The notes: a model not told the origin generated them from the sequence alone. Shown: positions 8,052-17,392, numbered from the stretch's first letter. The stretch: 64,000 bases of DNA from Christiangramia echinicola DSM 19838 (GCF_000423065.1 NZ_AUHG01000011.1:558001-622000); one strand, 5' to 3'. Numbers and translations are program-made.

Positions 8052-10031
8052 ATGAAGTACCTATTTGTAATATGCTTTCTTTTTCAATTTTATTCGACTT
8101 CGGCGAATGCCCAGGCTTATAAATATCATACGGTAAAAAAGGGGGAAACTGTCTTCAGTATTTCTCAATCTTATAATATCGATGAAGAAGATATTTACAA
8201 ATATAACCCCGATGCTAAAGAAGGGATAGGTATCAATGAAAAACTGGTTATTCCGGTTGAAGCAACCAGATCTGAAAATAAGGCTGAAAGTAATACTCAA
8301 TTTACAGAACATACGGTTAAGAAAAAGGAAACTCTTTATAGTCTTTCTAAAGAGTATGATGTAAGTGTAGATGATATTAAGAGATATAACAAGCAGCTTT
8401 ATTCTAAAGAACTGCAATTGGGAGAAACTATCAGGATACCATCTGGTACTACTGTAGCTTCGACTAATAATACTCCGGTTGAAACTCAAACTATCTCAAA
8501 AGGAGCTTCTGTTACAAAACCACAGAGCAACCAGATCACGAAAACCAGAGAACATATTGTGCTTCCTAAGGAAACCAAATATGGGATAGCCAGAAAGTAT
8601 GGGATGACCGTTAAAGAACTGGAATCTATTAATCCTCGTGTTGAAACACTTCAGCCAGGGATGATGATCAGAGTAGGGGTTGATGTTCTGGAGGATGAGC
8701 CGGTGATCATTACCGATGATCGCTTCAGGTTTTATGAAGTAAAGCCGAAGGAAACCATATTCAGTTTAACCAGAAGATTTGGCGTAAGCGTGGATTCCCT
8801 GACTCACCTTAATCCAGCTTTGAAAAATGGCCTGAAATTCGGAATGGTTTTAAAGGTTCCGGAACATCCAGAAGGTAAAGATATTGAGGATGATGAGGTT
8901 TACACCGGGATGGGTGAGGAATCTAACACTAAAATGGATCTAAGTAATTCTATTAGTAATCGCAGCACTAAGGAAATTGTGCTAATGTTACCTTATCACC
9001 TTAATAAGATAGAAGAAGATTCAATAGAGACTTATAGAAATTCTATTCTGAATGAAAGAGTGGTTAGAATTTCCCTTGACTTCCATAGCGGAGTTCTCAT
9101 GGCTGTAGATAAAGCTAAATCAATGGGTATATCTACTAATCTAAGAGTTTATGATACTAAACAAAACTCTTCTGAGGTGGCTAATATCATTAATGCCAAT
9201 AACTTTAATGAAGTAGATGCGGTTATAGGCCCGCTGCTACAGGATCCAACAGAAGCTGTTGCCTCCAGACTTGAAAGTAAGAATATACCAGTGATCAATC
9301 CCCTTTCTAACAGGAGCATGCGTGGTTATAATAACCTTTTCCAGTCTATACCAGGAGAAGAATATATGAAGAATGCCATGCTGGATTTTATTGCAAAGAA
9401 TGCTTCAGGTAAAAATGTGGTAATAGTTGCAGACGGGAGAGCTTTTAAAATTAAAAGTGAAATAAGTAATATTATTCCAGGTATACGATCTGTGAATCCT
9501 ACAAATAACTATGTTTCAGATCAGGAGTTGAAAAATGCATTAACAACAGGTTCTAATATAGTTATTCTGGAGTCTGATAATATTAATTTGGTAAGCAGTG
9601 TGACTTCAGCATTGAACAGGTTGGCCAGGAATCATGATATTACCTTGCTAACTACCAATAAATCGAATGCTTTTGAGAATGATATCGTTTCTAATAATCA
9701 TCTTGGAAACCTCAAACTTCACTATCCTTCTGTAGATAAGGAATATGATACCGATACTACTGAAAGTTTTAACGAGGAATATAAAGAGCGATTCAATATA
9801 GAACCAAACAGGTATGCCATTAGAGGTTATGACCTGACTATGGATGTGCTTTTAAGACTGGCTTCTGCCGGGGATCTATACGAGTCTTTTGAAAAGTATC
9901 CCGGTTACACCGAATATTTCGAAAGTAAATTTCATTATATGCCGGGTACCAATGGAGGTTTTATTAATGATGCGATTTATATCTTAAAATTGAATAAGGA
10001 TCTAACCATAAGCGAAGCTAATGACCTCTAA
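8052..10031 (+). CDS. LysM-repeat protein with periplasmic-binding-protein-like domain
   Basis: A signal peptide (MKYLFVICFLFQFYSTSANA) is followed by four LysM repeats at about residues 23-68, 84-130, 168-210 and 228-275, each with the H/Y-x-V-K-x-x-E-T pattern. They should bind peptidoglycan. Residues from about 310 onward (KEIVLMLPYHLNK, VDAVIGPLLQDPTEAVAS, IPVINPLSNRS) resemble a type I periplasmic ligand-binding fold. The protein is therefore a wall-anchored periplasmic or outer-membrane factor; ligand unknown. The in-frame ATG at 8010 overlaps guaA, and ATG 8052 starts directly at the signal peptide. It overlaps the OsmC gene by 11 bases. Confidence 0.85.
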   Translation: MKYLFVICFLFQFYSTSANAQAYKYHTVKKGETVFSISQSYNIDEEDIYKYNPDAKEGIGINEKLVIPVEATRSENKAESNTQFTEHTVKKKETLYSLSKEYDVSVDDIKRYNKQLYSKELQLGETIRIPSGTTVASTNNTPVETQTISKGASVTKPQSNQITKTREHIVLPKETKYGIARKYGMTVKELESINPRVETLQPGMMIRVGVDVLEDEPVIITDDRFRFYEVKPKETIFSLTRRFGVSVDSLTHLNPALKNGLKFGMVLKVPEHPEGKDIEDDEVYTGMGEESNTKMDLSNSISNRSTKEIVLMLPYHLNKIEEDSIETYRNSILNERVVRISLDFHSGVLMAVDKAKSMGISTNLRVYDTKQNSSEVANIINANNFNEVDAVIGPLLQDPTEAVASRLESKNIPVINPLSNRSMRGYNNLFQSIPGEEYMKNAMLDFIAKNASGKNVVIVADGRAFKIKSEISNIIPGIRSVNPTNNYVSDQELKNALTTGSNIVILESDNINLVSSVTSALNRLARNHDITLLTTNKSNAFENDIVSNNHLGNLKLHYPSVDKEYDTDTTESFNEEYKERFNIEPNRYAIRGYDLTMDVLLRLASAGDLYESFEKYPGYTEYFESKFHYMPGTNGGFINDAIYILKLNKDLTISEANDL

Positions 10032-10422
10032 AGTAAAATATCTTGGTGGTTTAAGAACTGAGTCTGAACATCTGCAGAGCGGCTCGAAGATGATCACTGA
10101 TGCCCCGGTAGATAATCACGGGAAGGGCGAAGCTTTTTCTCCGACAGATACCGTTGCAAATGCGCTTGCAACCTGTATGCTAACCGTAATGGGAATTAAG
10201 GCTGAATCTATAGGAGTAAATATGGATGGAGCTTCTGCCGAGGTTACCAAGACCATGGCTGCAGATCCAAGAAGGATATCAAGAATTGAGGTGAAAATTA
10301 GTTTCCCTGGTTCATATTCTGACAAGGATACCAGCATCCTGGAAAATACCGGTAGAACCTGCCCAGTATTGCAAAGTTTACACCCGGATATTGAAAAGGA
10401 TATTTTCTTTAATTATTCATGA
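10021..10422 (+). CDS. OsmC family protein
   Basis: A 133-residue cytoplasmic protein of the OsmC/Ohr superfamily, which reduces organic or fatty-acid hydroperoxides with paired cysteines. C52 in NALATCMLTVMG and C114 in GRTCPVLQSL are in the expected positions. The YhfA/OsmC subgroup is more likely than true Ohr, but this cannot be settled by eye. The start codon overlaps the end of the LysM gene, and the stop overlaps the next ATG (ATGA), so translation is probably coupled along the operon. Confidence 0.88.
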   Translation: MTSKVKYLGGLRTESEHLQSGSKMITDAPVDNHGKGEAFSPTDTVANALATCMLTVMGIKAESIGVNMDGASAEVTKTMAADPRRISRIEVKISFPGSYSDKDTSILENTGRTCPVLQSLHPDIEKDIFFNYS

Positions 10423-10964
10423 AAAGGTTATTTCACTTAATTTTTTTCTTATTCACTGTTTCTGGATTATTTGCCCAGGAAGCTGAAACAAAGATAAGGT
10501 GGGCTGAAGACAGGCTCTTGTCCTGGGAGGATTTTCAAGCAGAACCTGATACAACTAATTCTTACTCTGCAAATACCAATTCCGGCATCAGTTATGGTTG
10601 GAATTATAGCACAGCAACTGGTGAGCCAGTTTTAGATCATGAGGTTTTCACTAATTTTTATCCTGGAAGATCCTGGGTAAAAGATATTGAAAACGAAGAA
10701 TATTTACTTGCTCACGAACAACTGCATTTTGATATTTCAGAATTACATGCCCGGAAGCTTAGAAAAGCATTGGAAGAATATGAAATAGGCAGAAGTATCC
10801 GCCAGGACCTTAAAAGGCTTTATAATAGAATTGAGGCTGAAAGGGTTTCTATGCAAAATAGATTTGATAAGGAAACCTCACACAGCGAGATCAGGGAAGC
10901 CGAAATGCGATGGCGTAAATTTATTCAGCAGGAATTGAAAAAGCTGGAAAAATACTCCAGCTAG
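10419..10964 (+). CDS. Secreted zincin-like protein (DUF922-like)
   Basis: A 181-residue protein with a signal peptide (MKRLFHLIFFLFTVSGLFAQ). The core reads YLLAHEQLHFDISELHARKLR, a HExxH zinc-type motif followed by Glu, as in DUF922 putative metalloproteases. The RWAEDRLLSWEDFQAEPD opening is also typical of that group in Bacteroidetes. Substrate unknown. It is the last gene of the guaA operon and starts within the OsmC stop (ATGA). Its own stop overlaps the stop of the convergent gene by 4 bp (CTAG), and its final codons contain the terminator of that gene. Confidence 0.7.
   Translation: MKRLFHLIFFLFTVSGLFAQEAETKIRWAEDRLLSWEDFQAEPDTTNSYSANTNSGISYGWNYSTATGEPVLDHEVFTNFYPGRSWVKDIENEEYLLAHEQLHFDISELHARKLRKALEEYEIGRSIRQDLKRLYNRIEAERVSMQNRFDKETSHSEIREAEMRWRKFIQQELKKLEKYSS
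10938..10962 (-). terminator. Intrinsic terminator for the minus-strand nitronate monooxygenase operon
   Basis: On the minus strand the hairpin AGCTGGA / TCCAGCT (10962-10956 with 10948-10942, 7-base loop) is followed by a T tract. It starts within the stop codon of the minus gene and lies entirely in the last codons of the plus-strand zincin gene. Confidence 0.6.
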
Positions 10965-11908
10965 AGACGGGCAACTTCTTGTTTCGCCTGTTCAAATTCT
11001 GAGATCATTTCTTTTACAATTTCAGCTGCAGGTTTAATTTCATGAATGAGTCCTGAAATTTGTCCTATCTCCAGTTCACCCTCTTCCAGGTCACCTTCAA
11101 ACATGCCTTTTTTTGCACGCGCTCTTCCTAACAGATCAATGAGTTCTTCCTTACTTGGAGATTTTAAATATAAACTCTGAACATCATCGTAGAATTTATT
11201 CTTAAGTAAACGTACTGGTGCAAGTTCTTTAAGCGTAAGTACAGTATCGCCTTCCTGAGCATCTACCACCATTTTTTTGAAATTCTTATGAGACGAAGCT
11301 TCAGGAGTGGCCACAAACCTGCTTCCAACCTGTACGGCATCAGCTCCCAGGACCATGGCTGCAAGCATTCCTTTGCCCGTGGCAATTCCGCCGGCAGCAA
11401 TTAATGGAATCGATATTTTTTCCTTTACCATTGGGATGAGGGTGAAAGTAGTGGTCTCATCTCTACCATTATGACCGCCTGCTTCAAATCCTTCAGCTAC
11501 TAGAGCATCTACACCGGCTTCTTCAGATTTCATCGCAAATTTAACACTGCTCACCACATGCACTACTTTTATTCCATTTTCCTGCAAATGCTTGGTCCAG
11601 GTCTTAGGATTACCAGCAGAGGTGAAAACGATCTCGACACCTTCCTTGATGATGATCGCCATGATCTTATCAATTTCAGGATAAAGCATAGGAACATTTA
11701 CTGCGAAAGGCTTATCGGTTGCTTTTTTACATTTTTGAATGTGCTCTTTTAATATTTCGGGATACATGGATCCAGCTCCAATGATACCTAGCCCACCGGC
11801 ATTTGAAACTGCACTGGCTAATTTCCATCCGCTGGCCCAGATCATTCCGGCCTGGATTAGTGGATAATCAATATTGAAAAGTTGGGTGATTCTATTTTTA
11901 GATGCCAT
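10961..11908 (-). CDS. NAD(P)H-dependent flavin oxidoreductase / nitronate monooxygenase family
   Basis: A 315-residue TIM-barrel flavoprotein related to nitronate monooxygenase and FabK (enoyl-ACP reductase II). Landmarks are the opening ITQLFNIDYPLIQAGMIW, the AGGLGIIGAGSM loop near residue 32, AEGFEAGGHNG near 140 with the family His, and IPLIAAGGIATGKGMLAAMVLGADAVQVGSRF near 168-200 for FMN phosphate binding. FabK-like reduction or alkyl-nitronate oxidation cannot be separated by eye. The ATG shares one base with the stop of the upstream subtilase gene (TAATG), so translation is likely coupled. Confidence 0.88.
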   Translation of the reverse strand: MASKNRITQLFNIDYPLIQAGMIWASGWKLASAVSNAGGLGIIGAGSMYPEILKEHIQKCKKATDKPFAVNVPMLYPEIDKIMAIIIKEGVEIVFTSAGNPKTWTKHLQENGIKVVHVVSSVKFAMKSEEAGVDALVAEGFEAGGHNGRDETTTFTLIPMVKEKISIPLIAAGGIATGKGMLAAMVLGADAVQVGSRFVATPEASSHKNFKKMVVDAQEGDTVLTLKELAPVRLLKNKFYDDVQSLYLKSPSKEELIDLLGRARAKKGMFEGDLEEGELEIGQISGLIHEIKPAAEIVKEMISEFEQAKQEVARL

Positions 11909-13521
11909 TATTCTTTGAGGATAAGAAAGGAATTTCTTGAATTATTTTGTTCAAACATAACAATATAAATTCCTCTGGAAAAACCAGTGAGATCTATTTC
12001 GTTTTGAACATTATTTTTTTGCAATAAAACATGACCGAGACTGTCGAATAAAGTGAGGTCAAAATTTTGACCTGAAGGCTTGCTGAATCTTAATGTATTC
12101 TGAACAGGATTAGGAAATAAAGTAAATTCCAGGGTCTCTTCAGATTCTTCATTATCTTCTAGAGTATCATCAAATTCTAGAAAGATCTGCCGGAAATTCG
12201 GTATGCCATAACCTAATTTTGAATTCGGATTTGAATAGGTACTTGCAGATTCTCTAACTATCTGCATTAACTCAAGATTCGTCCATTCAGGGTTTAATTG
12301 CCAGAGGCTAGCAATGGAACCGGCAAGAATAGGGGACGAGAATGAAGTTCCGTTAGCCTGAATCAAGTTATCAAATTGGTCTACCGTGACAATTTGATGG
12401 CCCTGTGCGGCAACATCTGGTTTAATTCTTCCGTCTGCAGATGGTCCGGTAGAACTGAAAAAAGCATATTCTCTATTTGGTGTAACTGCTCCCACGCTTA
12501 AAACATTCGCATCTGCAGGTGCACCAATGATCTTAAAATAATTTTCGTCTCCGCGATTACCGGCAGAGGTTACCACCAGCATGCCTTTTTCAGTAGCGAT
12601 ATTTGCTCCACGCGAAATAAAGGTAGTATTGCCATCCATATCACCTGGCGTGTAACTATAATTTGCATTATCGAAAAGAGTGTAGCCTAAAGAAGTATTA
12701 ATAATATCTACACCCAGACTATCTGCCCTTTCTGCCGCTTCTACCCAATAGGTTTCTTCTACAGGTGTTTCCGTTGCTCCTACCTCGGTTCGAAATAAAT
12801 AATAAGAAGCATCCGGGGCGGTACCTGTAAAACTTTCTTCCTTGAAACCACCCATAGTAGCGAGGACTAAAGTTCCATGATTATTTAGATTGGAATTACC
12901 AAAGTCATTAGATCTACTAGGAAAATCATAGCCACCTAATAATTTATTTTGTGATCTAAGACGCTCGAATGTAGCCATGGAATTTACATTAGGAAATCCA
13001 GCATCCATAACTGCGATGGTAATTCCTTCTCCGGTAAAATCATTTTCATGCAGAAAATCTGTACTCAACATGCTCGTCTGATTTTCTGCGGGGCCGTAAT
13101 TAAAATCAAAATTTGATTCCAGTTTGTTATTTTGCCTGGCAACCTGCGATTGTGAACGGCTGGATAAAGTCTTGTTCGCAAATTCAATTTCAGATACAAA
13201 GTCTAAGGCAGAAAGAGAATTTATATTCTGTATTGAACCAATAACGTGAATACAGTTCATCCACTTTGATTTAGCTTTCACAGAGATCCCATCATAATCT
13301 TTAATGATAGAAATATATTCTTCATTTACAGGAATATCCCTTACATCTATTGGCGTACCGCGCAGAGATTTTCTTGTAATTGCTTTAGGTGAAAGTATAC
13401 TGGAAGGATTTTCTAATGCTTGTTGAACATTCGGTTTATCCTTAAAAAATATCCAGGCATGCTCCTCCTGAGCGTAGGAAGAGAAAGATAAAAGAAATGC
13501 AAAAAATAACAGTTTCTTCAT
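11908..13521 (-). CDS. Secreted subtilisin-like serine protease with T9SS type A sorting domain
   Basis: A 537-residue S8 peptidase. It has a signal peptide (MKKLLFFAFLLSFSSYA), a prodomain to about residue 150, and a catalytic domain with D173 (AVMDAG), H215 (NNHGT), oxyanion N322 (SAGN) and S393 (NGTSFSSP). The last 80 residues form a Por-type sorting domain (TLFPNPVQNTLRFS, then a Gly-rich GFSRGIYIVMF segment). This predicts export by type IX secretion and attachment to or release from the cell surface. It sits between mnmA and the flavin oxidoreductase, 23 bases after mnmA, probably in the same transcript. Confidence 0.92.
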   Translation of the reverse strand: MKKLLFFAFLLSFSSYAQEEHAWIFFKDKPNVQQALENPSSILSPKAITRKSLRGTPIDVRDIPVNEEYISIIKDYDGISVKAKSKWMNCIHVIGSIQNINSLSALDFVSEIEFANKTLSSRSQSQVARQNNKLESNFDFNYGPAENQTSMLSTDFLHENDFTGEGITIAVMDAGFPNVNSMATFERLRSQNKLLGGYDFPSRSNDFGNSNLNNHGTLVLATMGGFKEESFTGTAPDASYYLFRTEVGATETPVEETYWVEAAERADSLGVDIINTSLGYTLFDNANYSYTPGDMDGNTTFISRGANIATEKGMLVVTSAGNRGDENYFKIIGAPADANVLSVGAVTPNREYAFFSSTGPSADGRIKPDVAAQGHQIVTVDQFDNLIQANGTSFSSPILAGSIASLWQLNPEWTNLELMQIVRESASTYSNPNSKLGYGIPNFRQIFLEFDDTLEDNEESEETLEFTLFPNPVQNTLRFSKPSGQNFDLTLFDSLGHVLLQKNNVQNEIDLTGFSRGIYIVMFEQNNSRNSFLILKE

Positions 13522-13544
13522 GAAGTGGAGAATGGTATTTCAAT

Positions 13545-14732
13545 TTACGAAATAACTCCGGATCCCAGTAATTCCTCATTTTTATACCAGGCTACAAACT
13601 GACCCTCGGTAATAGAAGCCTGAGGCTCATCGAAGATCACATACATCCCATTTTCAGTTTGATGTAGTGTAGCATCCTGCAATGGCTGGCGGTATCTAAT
13701 TCTGGCTTTTACCTTTAATTCTTCATTGTTTTGGATAGCCAGATCTTTGCGAACCCAATGTGCCTCATCCTGAGCTATAAAAAGCCCATGTCGATAAATG
13801 CCGGGATGATCCTTTCCCTGACCGGTGTATATCACATTTTCATCCACGTCTGTATCAATGACAAACAATGGTTCTGGAGTACCACCAACAGCAAGTCCCT
13901 TACGTTGACCTTTAGTAAAATAGTGTGCGCCCTGATGTTTTCCCACTACTTTCCCGTCTTTCTGGGAATAATTGAATTTCTTAGAAAGATGTTTCAGTTG
14001 ATCTAATTCCGAATTAAAATTAAAATCTTCTTCATTATAATGATCATTATCTGCAGGTACCTCTACAATAACACCTTCTTTAGGCTTCAATTTTTGCTGA
14101 AGAAAATCTGGAAGTCTCACTTTTCCAATAAAACATAATCCCTGAGAATCTTTTTTATCGGCAGTTATTAAATTTTGTTCTGACGCGATCTTTCTTACTT
14201 CAGATTTCTGTAACTCTCCAATAGGAAAGAGGGTTTTGGAAAGCTGATCCTGGGTTAACTGACATAAAAAATAAGACTGGTCCTTATTATTGTCTTTTCC
14301 AGATAAAAGCTGAAAAACAGTTTCGCCATCCTTTTCAAATTCTGCCTTACGGCAATAATGTCCTGTGGCTACATAGTCAGCGCCTAGAGAAAGCGCGATC
14401 TTCATGAAAACATCGAACTTTATTTCGCGGTTACAAAGAACATCAGGGTTTGGAGTTCTTCCTTTTTCATATTCATTGAACATATAGTCTACGATACGCT
14501 CTTTGTATTGTTCGCTAAGATCTACCGTTTGAAATGGGATTCCAAGTTTATCGGCCACCATCATAGCATCATTGCTGTCGTCCAACCACGGGCATTCGTC
14601 AGAAATAGTAACCGAATCATCATGCCAGTTTTTCATAAAAAGGCCAATGACCTCATAGCCCTGTTCCTTTAAAAGATAGGCTGAAACACTTGAATCTACA
14701 CCTCCAGATAAACCGACAACAACTTTTTTCAT
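13545..14732 (-). CDS. mnmA: tRNA 2-thiouridine(34) synthase
   Basis: MnmA uses ATP to activate wobble uridine 34 and transfers sulfur to give 2-thiouridine in Lys, Glu and Gln tRNAs. The PP-loop [11 protein letters not shown] is at residues 8-18. The two catalytic cysteines are C100 ([13 protein letters not shown]) and C200 (DSQGLCFIG), and the C-terminal barrel ends with EGQFVAWY. The 395-residue length is normal. An exact TAnnTTTG box lies about 55 bases upstream. It is the first gene of the operon with the secreted protease and flavin oxidoreductase. Confidence 0.96.
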   Translation of the reverse strand: MKKVVVGLSGGVDSSVSAYLLKEQGYEVIGLFMKNWHDDSVTISDECPWLDDSNDAMMVADKLGIPFQTVDLSEQYKERIVDYMFNEYEKGRTPNPDVLCNREIKFDVFMKIALSLGADYVATGHYCRKAEFEKDGETVFQLLSGKDNNKDQSYFLCQLTQDQLSKTLFPIGELQKSEVRKIASEQNLITADKKDSQGLCFIGKVRLPDFLQQKLKPKEGVIVEVPADNDHYNEEDFNFNSELDQLKHLSKKFNYSQKDGKVVGKHQGAHYFTKGQRKGLAVGGTPEPLFVIDTDVDENVIYTGQGKDHPGIYRHGLFIAQDEAHWVRKDLAIQNNEELKVKARIRYRQPLQDATLHQTENGMYVIFDEPQASITEGQFVAWYKNEELLGSGVIS

Positions 14733-14786
14733 TCTTTAATATTTAGACGATTAGATTAACCGGTTAAAGAGTCGGTTAAGCGGGCA

Positions 14787-14794
14787 CAAAATTA
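14787..14794 (-). promoter_or_regulatory. -7 box for mnmA
   Basis: On the minus strand this reads TAATTTTG, an exact TAnnTTTG. The predicted leader of about 48 bases contains a perfect 12-bp palindrome TTAACCGGTTAA at 14756-14767. Confidence 0.5.
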
Positions 14795-14800
14795 CGAAAT

Positions 14801-14827
14801 AAAAAAAGGTGGCGAAAGCCACCTTTT
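14801..14827 (-). terminator. Intrinsic terminator downstream of the small lipoprotein gene
   Basis: On the minus strand AAAAGGTGGC pairs with GCCACCTTTT around a 4-base loop and continues into a T tract (A run at 14801-14807). It separates the lipoprotein gene from mnmA. Confidence 0.8.
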
Positions 14828-14848
14828 GTATTGTAAATTACTGATTCT

Positions 14849-15253
14849 TTATTTTACAAAAATTATTTCTACACCTGGAAGTTCGGAACTCGTGAATGTA
14901 AATTGATTATCTCCTTCAAAATTGACATTACCAGTAGTATTACCTAATGAAGGAACTAGGAAGGTATAAGTGTTCCCTCCTTCGAAAGACCAATTTCCTG
15001 GAGATTCACCTTCAGATTCACAATTTGCACCTGATTCTTCAAAAAATTCTGAATTTCCAGATCCATCAGCATTGAATACTATGTAAGAATTTTGATTACA
15101 ACTATTTAGGGTATTTTGGCCCCCTATGGGTTGTAAAGCTTCTAAAAACCATTTTCCAACTATTCTTGTGCCGTCATCAGAACCGGAATCATCATCATCG
15201 CTACAAGACGTGAACATACTAATTGATAATAATAGAATTAAAACCTTTTTCAT
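14849..15253 (-). CDS. Small lipocalin-like surface lipoprotein
   Basis: A 134-residue lipoprotein. The signal MKKVLILLLSISMFTSC gives a lipobox with Cys17, followed by SDDDDSGSDD, the acidic type of lipoprotein export signal that sends Bacteroidetes lipoproteins to the cell surface. The mature part (VGKWFLEALQPIGG, a pair of Cys at NSCNQNS and ANCESEG, GNWSFEGGNTYTF) has the pattern of the lipocalin-like families common in Flavobacteria. Ligand unknown. It has its own promoter (15273-15280) and terminator (14801-14827), so it is a single-gene transcript. Confidence 0.75.
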   Translation of the reverse strand: MKKVLILLLSISMFTSCSDDDDSGSDDGTRIVGKWFLEALQPIGGQNTLNSCNQNSYIVFNADGSGNSEFFEESGANCESEGESPGNWSFEGGNTYTFLVPSLGNTTGNVNFEGDNQFTFTSSELPGVEIIFVK

Positions 15254-15272
15254 AATAGATAATTTAGTTATT

Positions 15273-15280
15273 CAAATATA
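15273..15280 (-). promoter_or_regulatory. -7 box for the small lipoprotein gene
   Basis: On the minus strand TATATTTG is an exact TAnnTTTG, 19 bases before the ATG at 15253. It lies in the short gap after the MORN protein gene. Confidence 0.55.
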
Positions 15281-15287
15281 TTGATTT

Positions 15288-15953
15288 TTAGTAATCTTCT
15301 TCTTTTTCTAATGTACCATCCTGATAATACTTCCAATGGCCAGTTTTACTACCTTCTGTATAATTTCCTTCCATAGTCTTTTCACCTTTTGGGGTATAGT
15401 ATATGGCAGAGCCATGCAGTTTACCATTTTTATAATTTAATTTTTTAGTAACCTGCCCGTTATCAGCGAAGATGAGACTTTCTCCATTCTTTTCTCCATT
15501 TAAATACTTTGTTTTTTCGGCGAGATTTCCATTAGTGAAGAAGGTTTCCTGTAAACCATGTAGTTTGTCGTTCTTATACTGTTCAGTCATCATAATACTG
15601 TCAGATTCCTGATGGAAATAGGTCCACTTTCCTTCCCGTTTTTTATCCAGCATTTTACCTTTACTAATAGGTTTGCCTTTTTGAGTATAATAGGTGACCT
15701 GAACAGAATCTTTACCGTCATTAAAATTCATGATCGCAGCAGGATGATCATAATAGCCTTTTTTGAAGAATTTAAAGACTCCAATTTCCTTTCCATGATC
15801 AAATTCACCTTCAAATTTTGGGTTTGTGGTACCGTCGAAATTGACTTTCCAGGGACCATGTCGGCGATCTTCGGCGTCAAGCTGGTTGTTTTGTGATTTG
15901 CAAATAGCTGGAATACAGAATATTAAAAATAAAAAAAAGCTGTGTTTATTCAT
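15288..15953 (-). CDS. Exported MORN-repeat protein (YwqK-like)
   Basis: A 221-residue protein with a signal peptide (MNKHSFFLFLIFCIPAICKS) and at least six MORN-type repeats of the pattern G-x-W-x-Y/F-x-x-x-G-x-x-x, such as REGKWTYFHQESDS, LHGLQETFFTNGNLAEK and KTGHWKYYQDGTLEKE. Such proteins are often labelled YwqK antitoxin-like, but that name says little about function here. No toxin partner is visible. A TTG at 15962 would add three residues; ATG 15953 is the more natural start. Confidence 0.75.
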   Translation of the reverse strand: MNKHSFFLFLIFCIPAICKSQNNQLDAEDRRHGPWKVNFDGTTNPKFEGEFDHGKEIGVFKFFKKGYYDHPAAIMNFNDGKDSVQVTYYTQKGKPISKGKMLDKKREGKWTYFHQESDSIMMTEQYKNDKLHGLQETFFTNGNLAEKTKYLNGEKNGESLIFADNGQVTKKLNYKNGKLHGSAIYYTPKGEKTMEGNYTEGSKTGHWKYYQDGTLEKEEDY

Positions 15954-16041
15954 ATTTAACAAAGATTAAACAGAATTTTAGGGTTTAAGGTTCTATTTTT
16001 ATGTAAAATCAAAAACAGATCAATAACTTAAACTTAGAATT

Positions 16042-17097
16042 ATGAATTTTATTTTAAAAAATGTAAAGTTAAGTTTTCTCGCCCTTTTTATATGTGTGGG
16101 TTTCACGGCATGTGACGAAGAAGACGATTTTCAATTCGAGGATGATGTCATGACGACACCAGAGCCAGATCCAGATCCGGATCCAGATCCAGACCCAACA
16201 GATGATGGATCTACAGAAACTAATACGATTATAGATTTTGCTGAAGCCAATGGATTTACTTCTCTTGTAGCTGCGGTAGAAACTGCTGGTTTAACTGAAG
16301 AATTAAGTGGAGATACCGAGTATACTGTATTTGCTCCAGACAATGATGCGTTCCAGGCACTTTTAGATTCAAATGATGAATGGAATGCTTTGGAGGATAT
16401 AGATGCTGATCTATTGACTCAGGTTCTTATGAATCATGTACAGGCAGGAAGTATCATGTCTTCAGATCTCGAAACTGGTTATATCTCAAGTTCTGCTGAG
16501 GTGATGATTGGTGAGGATACCGTAAACCCAAGTTTATACATCAACGTAGATGGGGATGTTATGATCAATGGTGTTGCTATGGTGACTAATGCAGACAATG
16601 AAGTTGATAATGGAGTGGTGCATGCTGTTGATGCTGTAATCGGGTTACCAGACATCACCACATTTGCTACTGCAGATCCAAATTTTTCTACCTTAGCTGA
16701 AGCTTTAACATCTGCAGAACTAGTTGAAACCTTGCAAGGTGAAGGTCCTTTTACCGTTTTCGCACCAACAAACGATGCATTCCAGGCACTTCTTGATTCT
16801 AACGACGACTGGTCTGCATTAACTGATATTGATGCTGACCTGTTAAGTTCAGTTTTAACTTACCACGTAGTTTCAGGAAATAATACTTCGGGTGGTTTAA
16901 CAGATGGGATGACCGTAACAACTGTACAGGGACAGGATCTTACCATAAATATTGCTGATGGTGATTATACAATAACAGATGCCTCCGGTGGAACTTCTGA
17001 TATTTTGGAAGAATTCGTTGATGTACAGGCGACTAACGGAGTGATACACGCTATAGATATGGTATTATTACCAGATACTAGTGGGGACGATGATTAA
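16042..17097 (+). CDS. Fasciclin (FAS1) domain surface lipoprotein, two domains
   Basis: A 351-residue lipoprotein. The signal MNFILKNVKLSFLALFICVGFTAC has the lipobox Cys24, followed by DEEDDFQFEDD, an acidic surface-export signal. A Pro-Asp repeat linker (residues about 40-53) leads to two FAS1 domains (about 60-205 and 210-345). FAS1 domains mediate adhesion or carbohydrate binding. The two domains share a nearly identical stretch (DAFQALLDSND, then DIDADLL), which suggests recent internal duplication. It has its own strong terminator (17124-17152). Confidence 0.9.
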   Translation: MNFILKNVKLSFLALFICVGFTACDEEDDFQFEDDVMTTPEPDPDPDPDPDPTDDGSTETNTIIDFAEANGFTSLVAAVETAGLTEELSGDTEYTVFAPDNDAFQALLDSNDEWNALEDIDADLLTQVLMNHVQAGSIMSSDLETGYISSSAEVMIGEDTVNPSLYINVDGDVMINGVAMVTNADNEVDNGVVHAVDAVIGLPDITTFATADPNFSTLAEALTSAELVETLQGEGPFTVFAPTNDAFQALLDSNDDWSALTDIDADLLSSVLTYHVVSGNNTSGGLTDGMTVTTVQGQDLTINIADGDYTITDASGGTSDILEEFVDVQATNGVIHAIDMVLLPDTSGDDD

Positions 17098-17123
17098 TTT
17101 TAAAGTATTAGTTAAAATAATAG

Positions 17124-17152
17124 ACCCTTGCTTCTTAAGCAAGGGTTTTTTT
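17124..17152 (+). terminator. Intrinsic terminator after the fasciclin lipoprotein gene
   Basis: A 10-bp perfect stem ACCCTTGCTT / AAGCAAGGGT with a 3-base loop is followed by seven T. The rest of the gap to 17335 shows no convincing gene, promoter or repeat. Confidence 0.9.
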
Positions 17153-17335
17153 GTGTGAGCTTTAAAAATAAGGTTATCTGAAAAAATAAATTTAATGCTG
17201 AATAGCTTATATTTCACGATGATAATCCTATAATAATTTACTGAAAAAAGGCAGGCATGAATTAAGTTTATTCCATCAATGGGTAAAGACCTTGCAGCGT
17301 TTTTAGTAAATCTATGAACCTTCAAATTAATTCAA

Positions 17336-17367
17336 ATAAAAAGCCCCTGAATATTCTTCAGGGGCTT
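17336..17367 (-). terminator. Intrinsic terminator after yidC
   Basis: On the minus strand an 11-bp perfect stem AAGCCCCTGAA / TTCAGGGGCTT with a 5-base loop is followed by TTTTTATTT. It ends the pyrG-yidC transcript. Confidence 0.9.
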
Positions 17368-17392
17368 AAATCGTACTAATAAGATTTTAAGT

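Noticed and set aside
8061-8489. Minus-strand open frame of 142 codons within the LysM gene
   Set aside because: It lies fully opposite four clear LysM repeats and encodes no recognisable protein.
15288-15953. Antitoxin of a toxin-antitoxin pair (YwqK label)
   Set aside because: No toxin partner is nearby, the protein is exported, and the similarity is only to MORN repeats.
16131-16343. Minus-strand open frame rich in Gly-Ser repeats
   Set aside because: It is the complement of the Pro-Asp repeat in the fasciclin lipoprotein gene and has no promoter or independent features.
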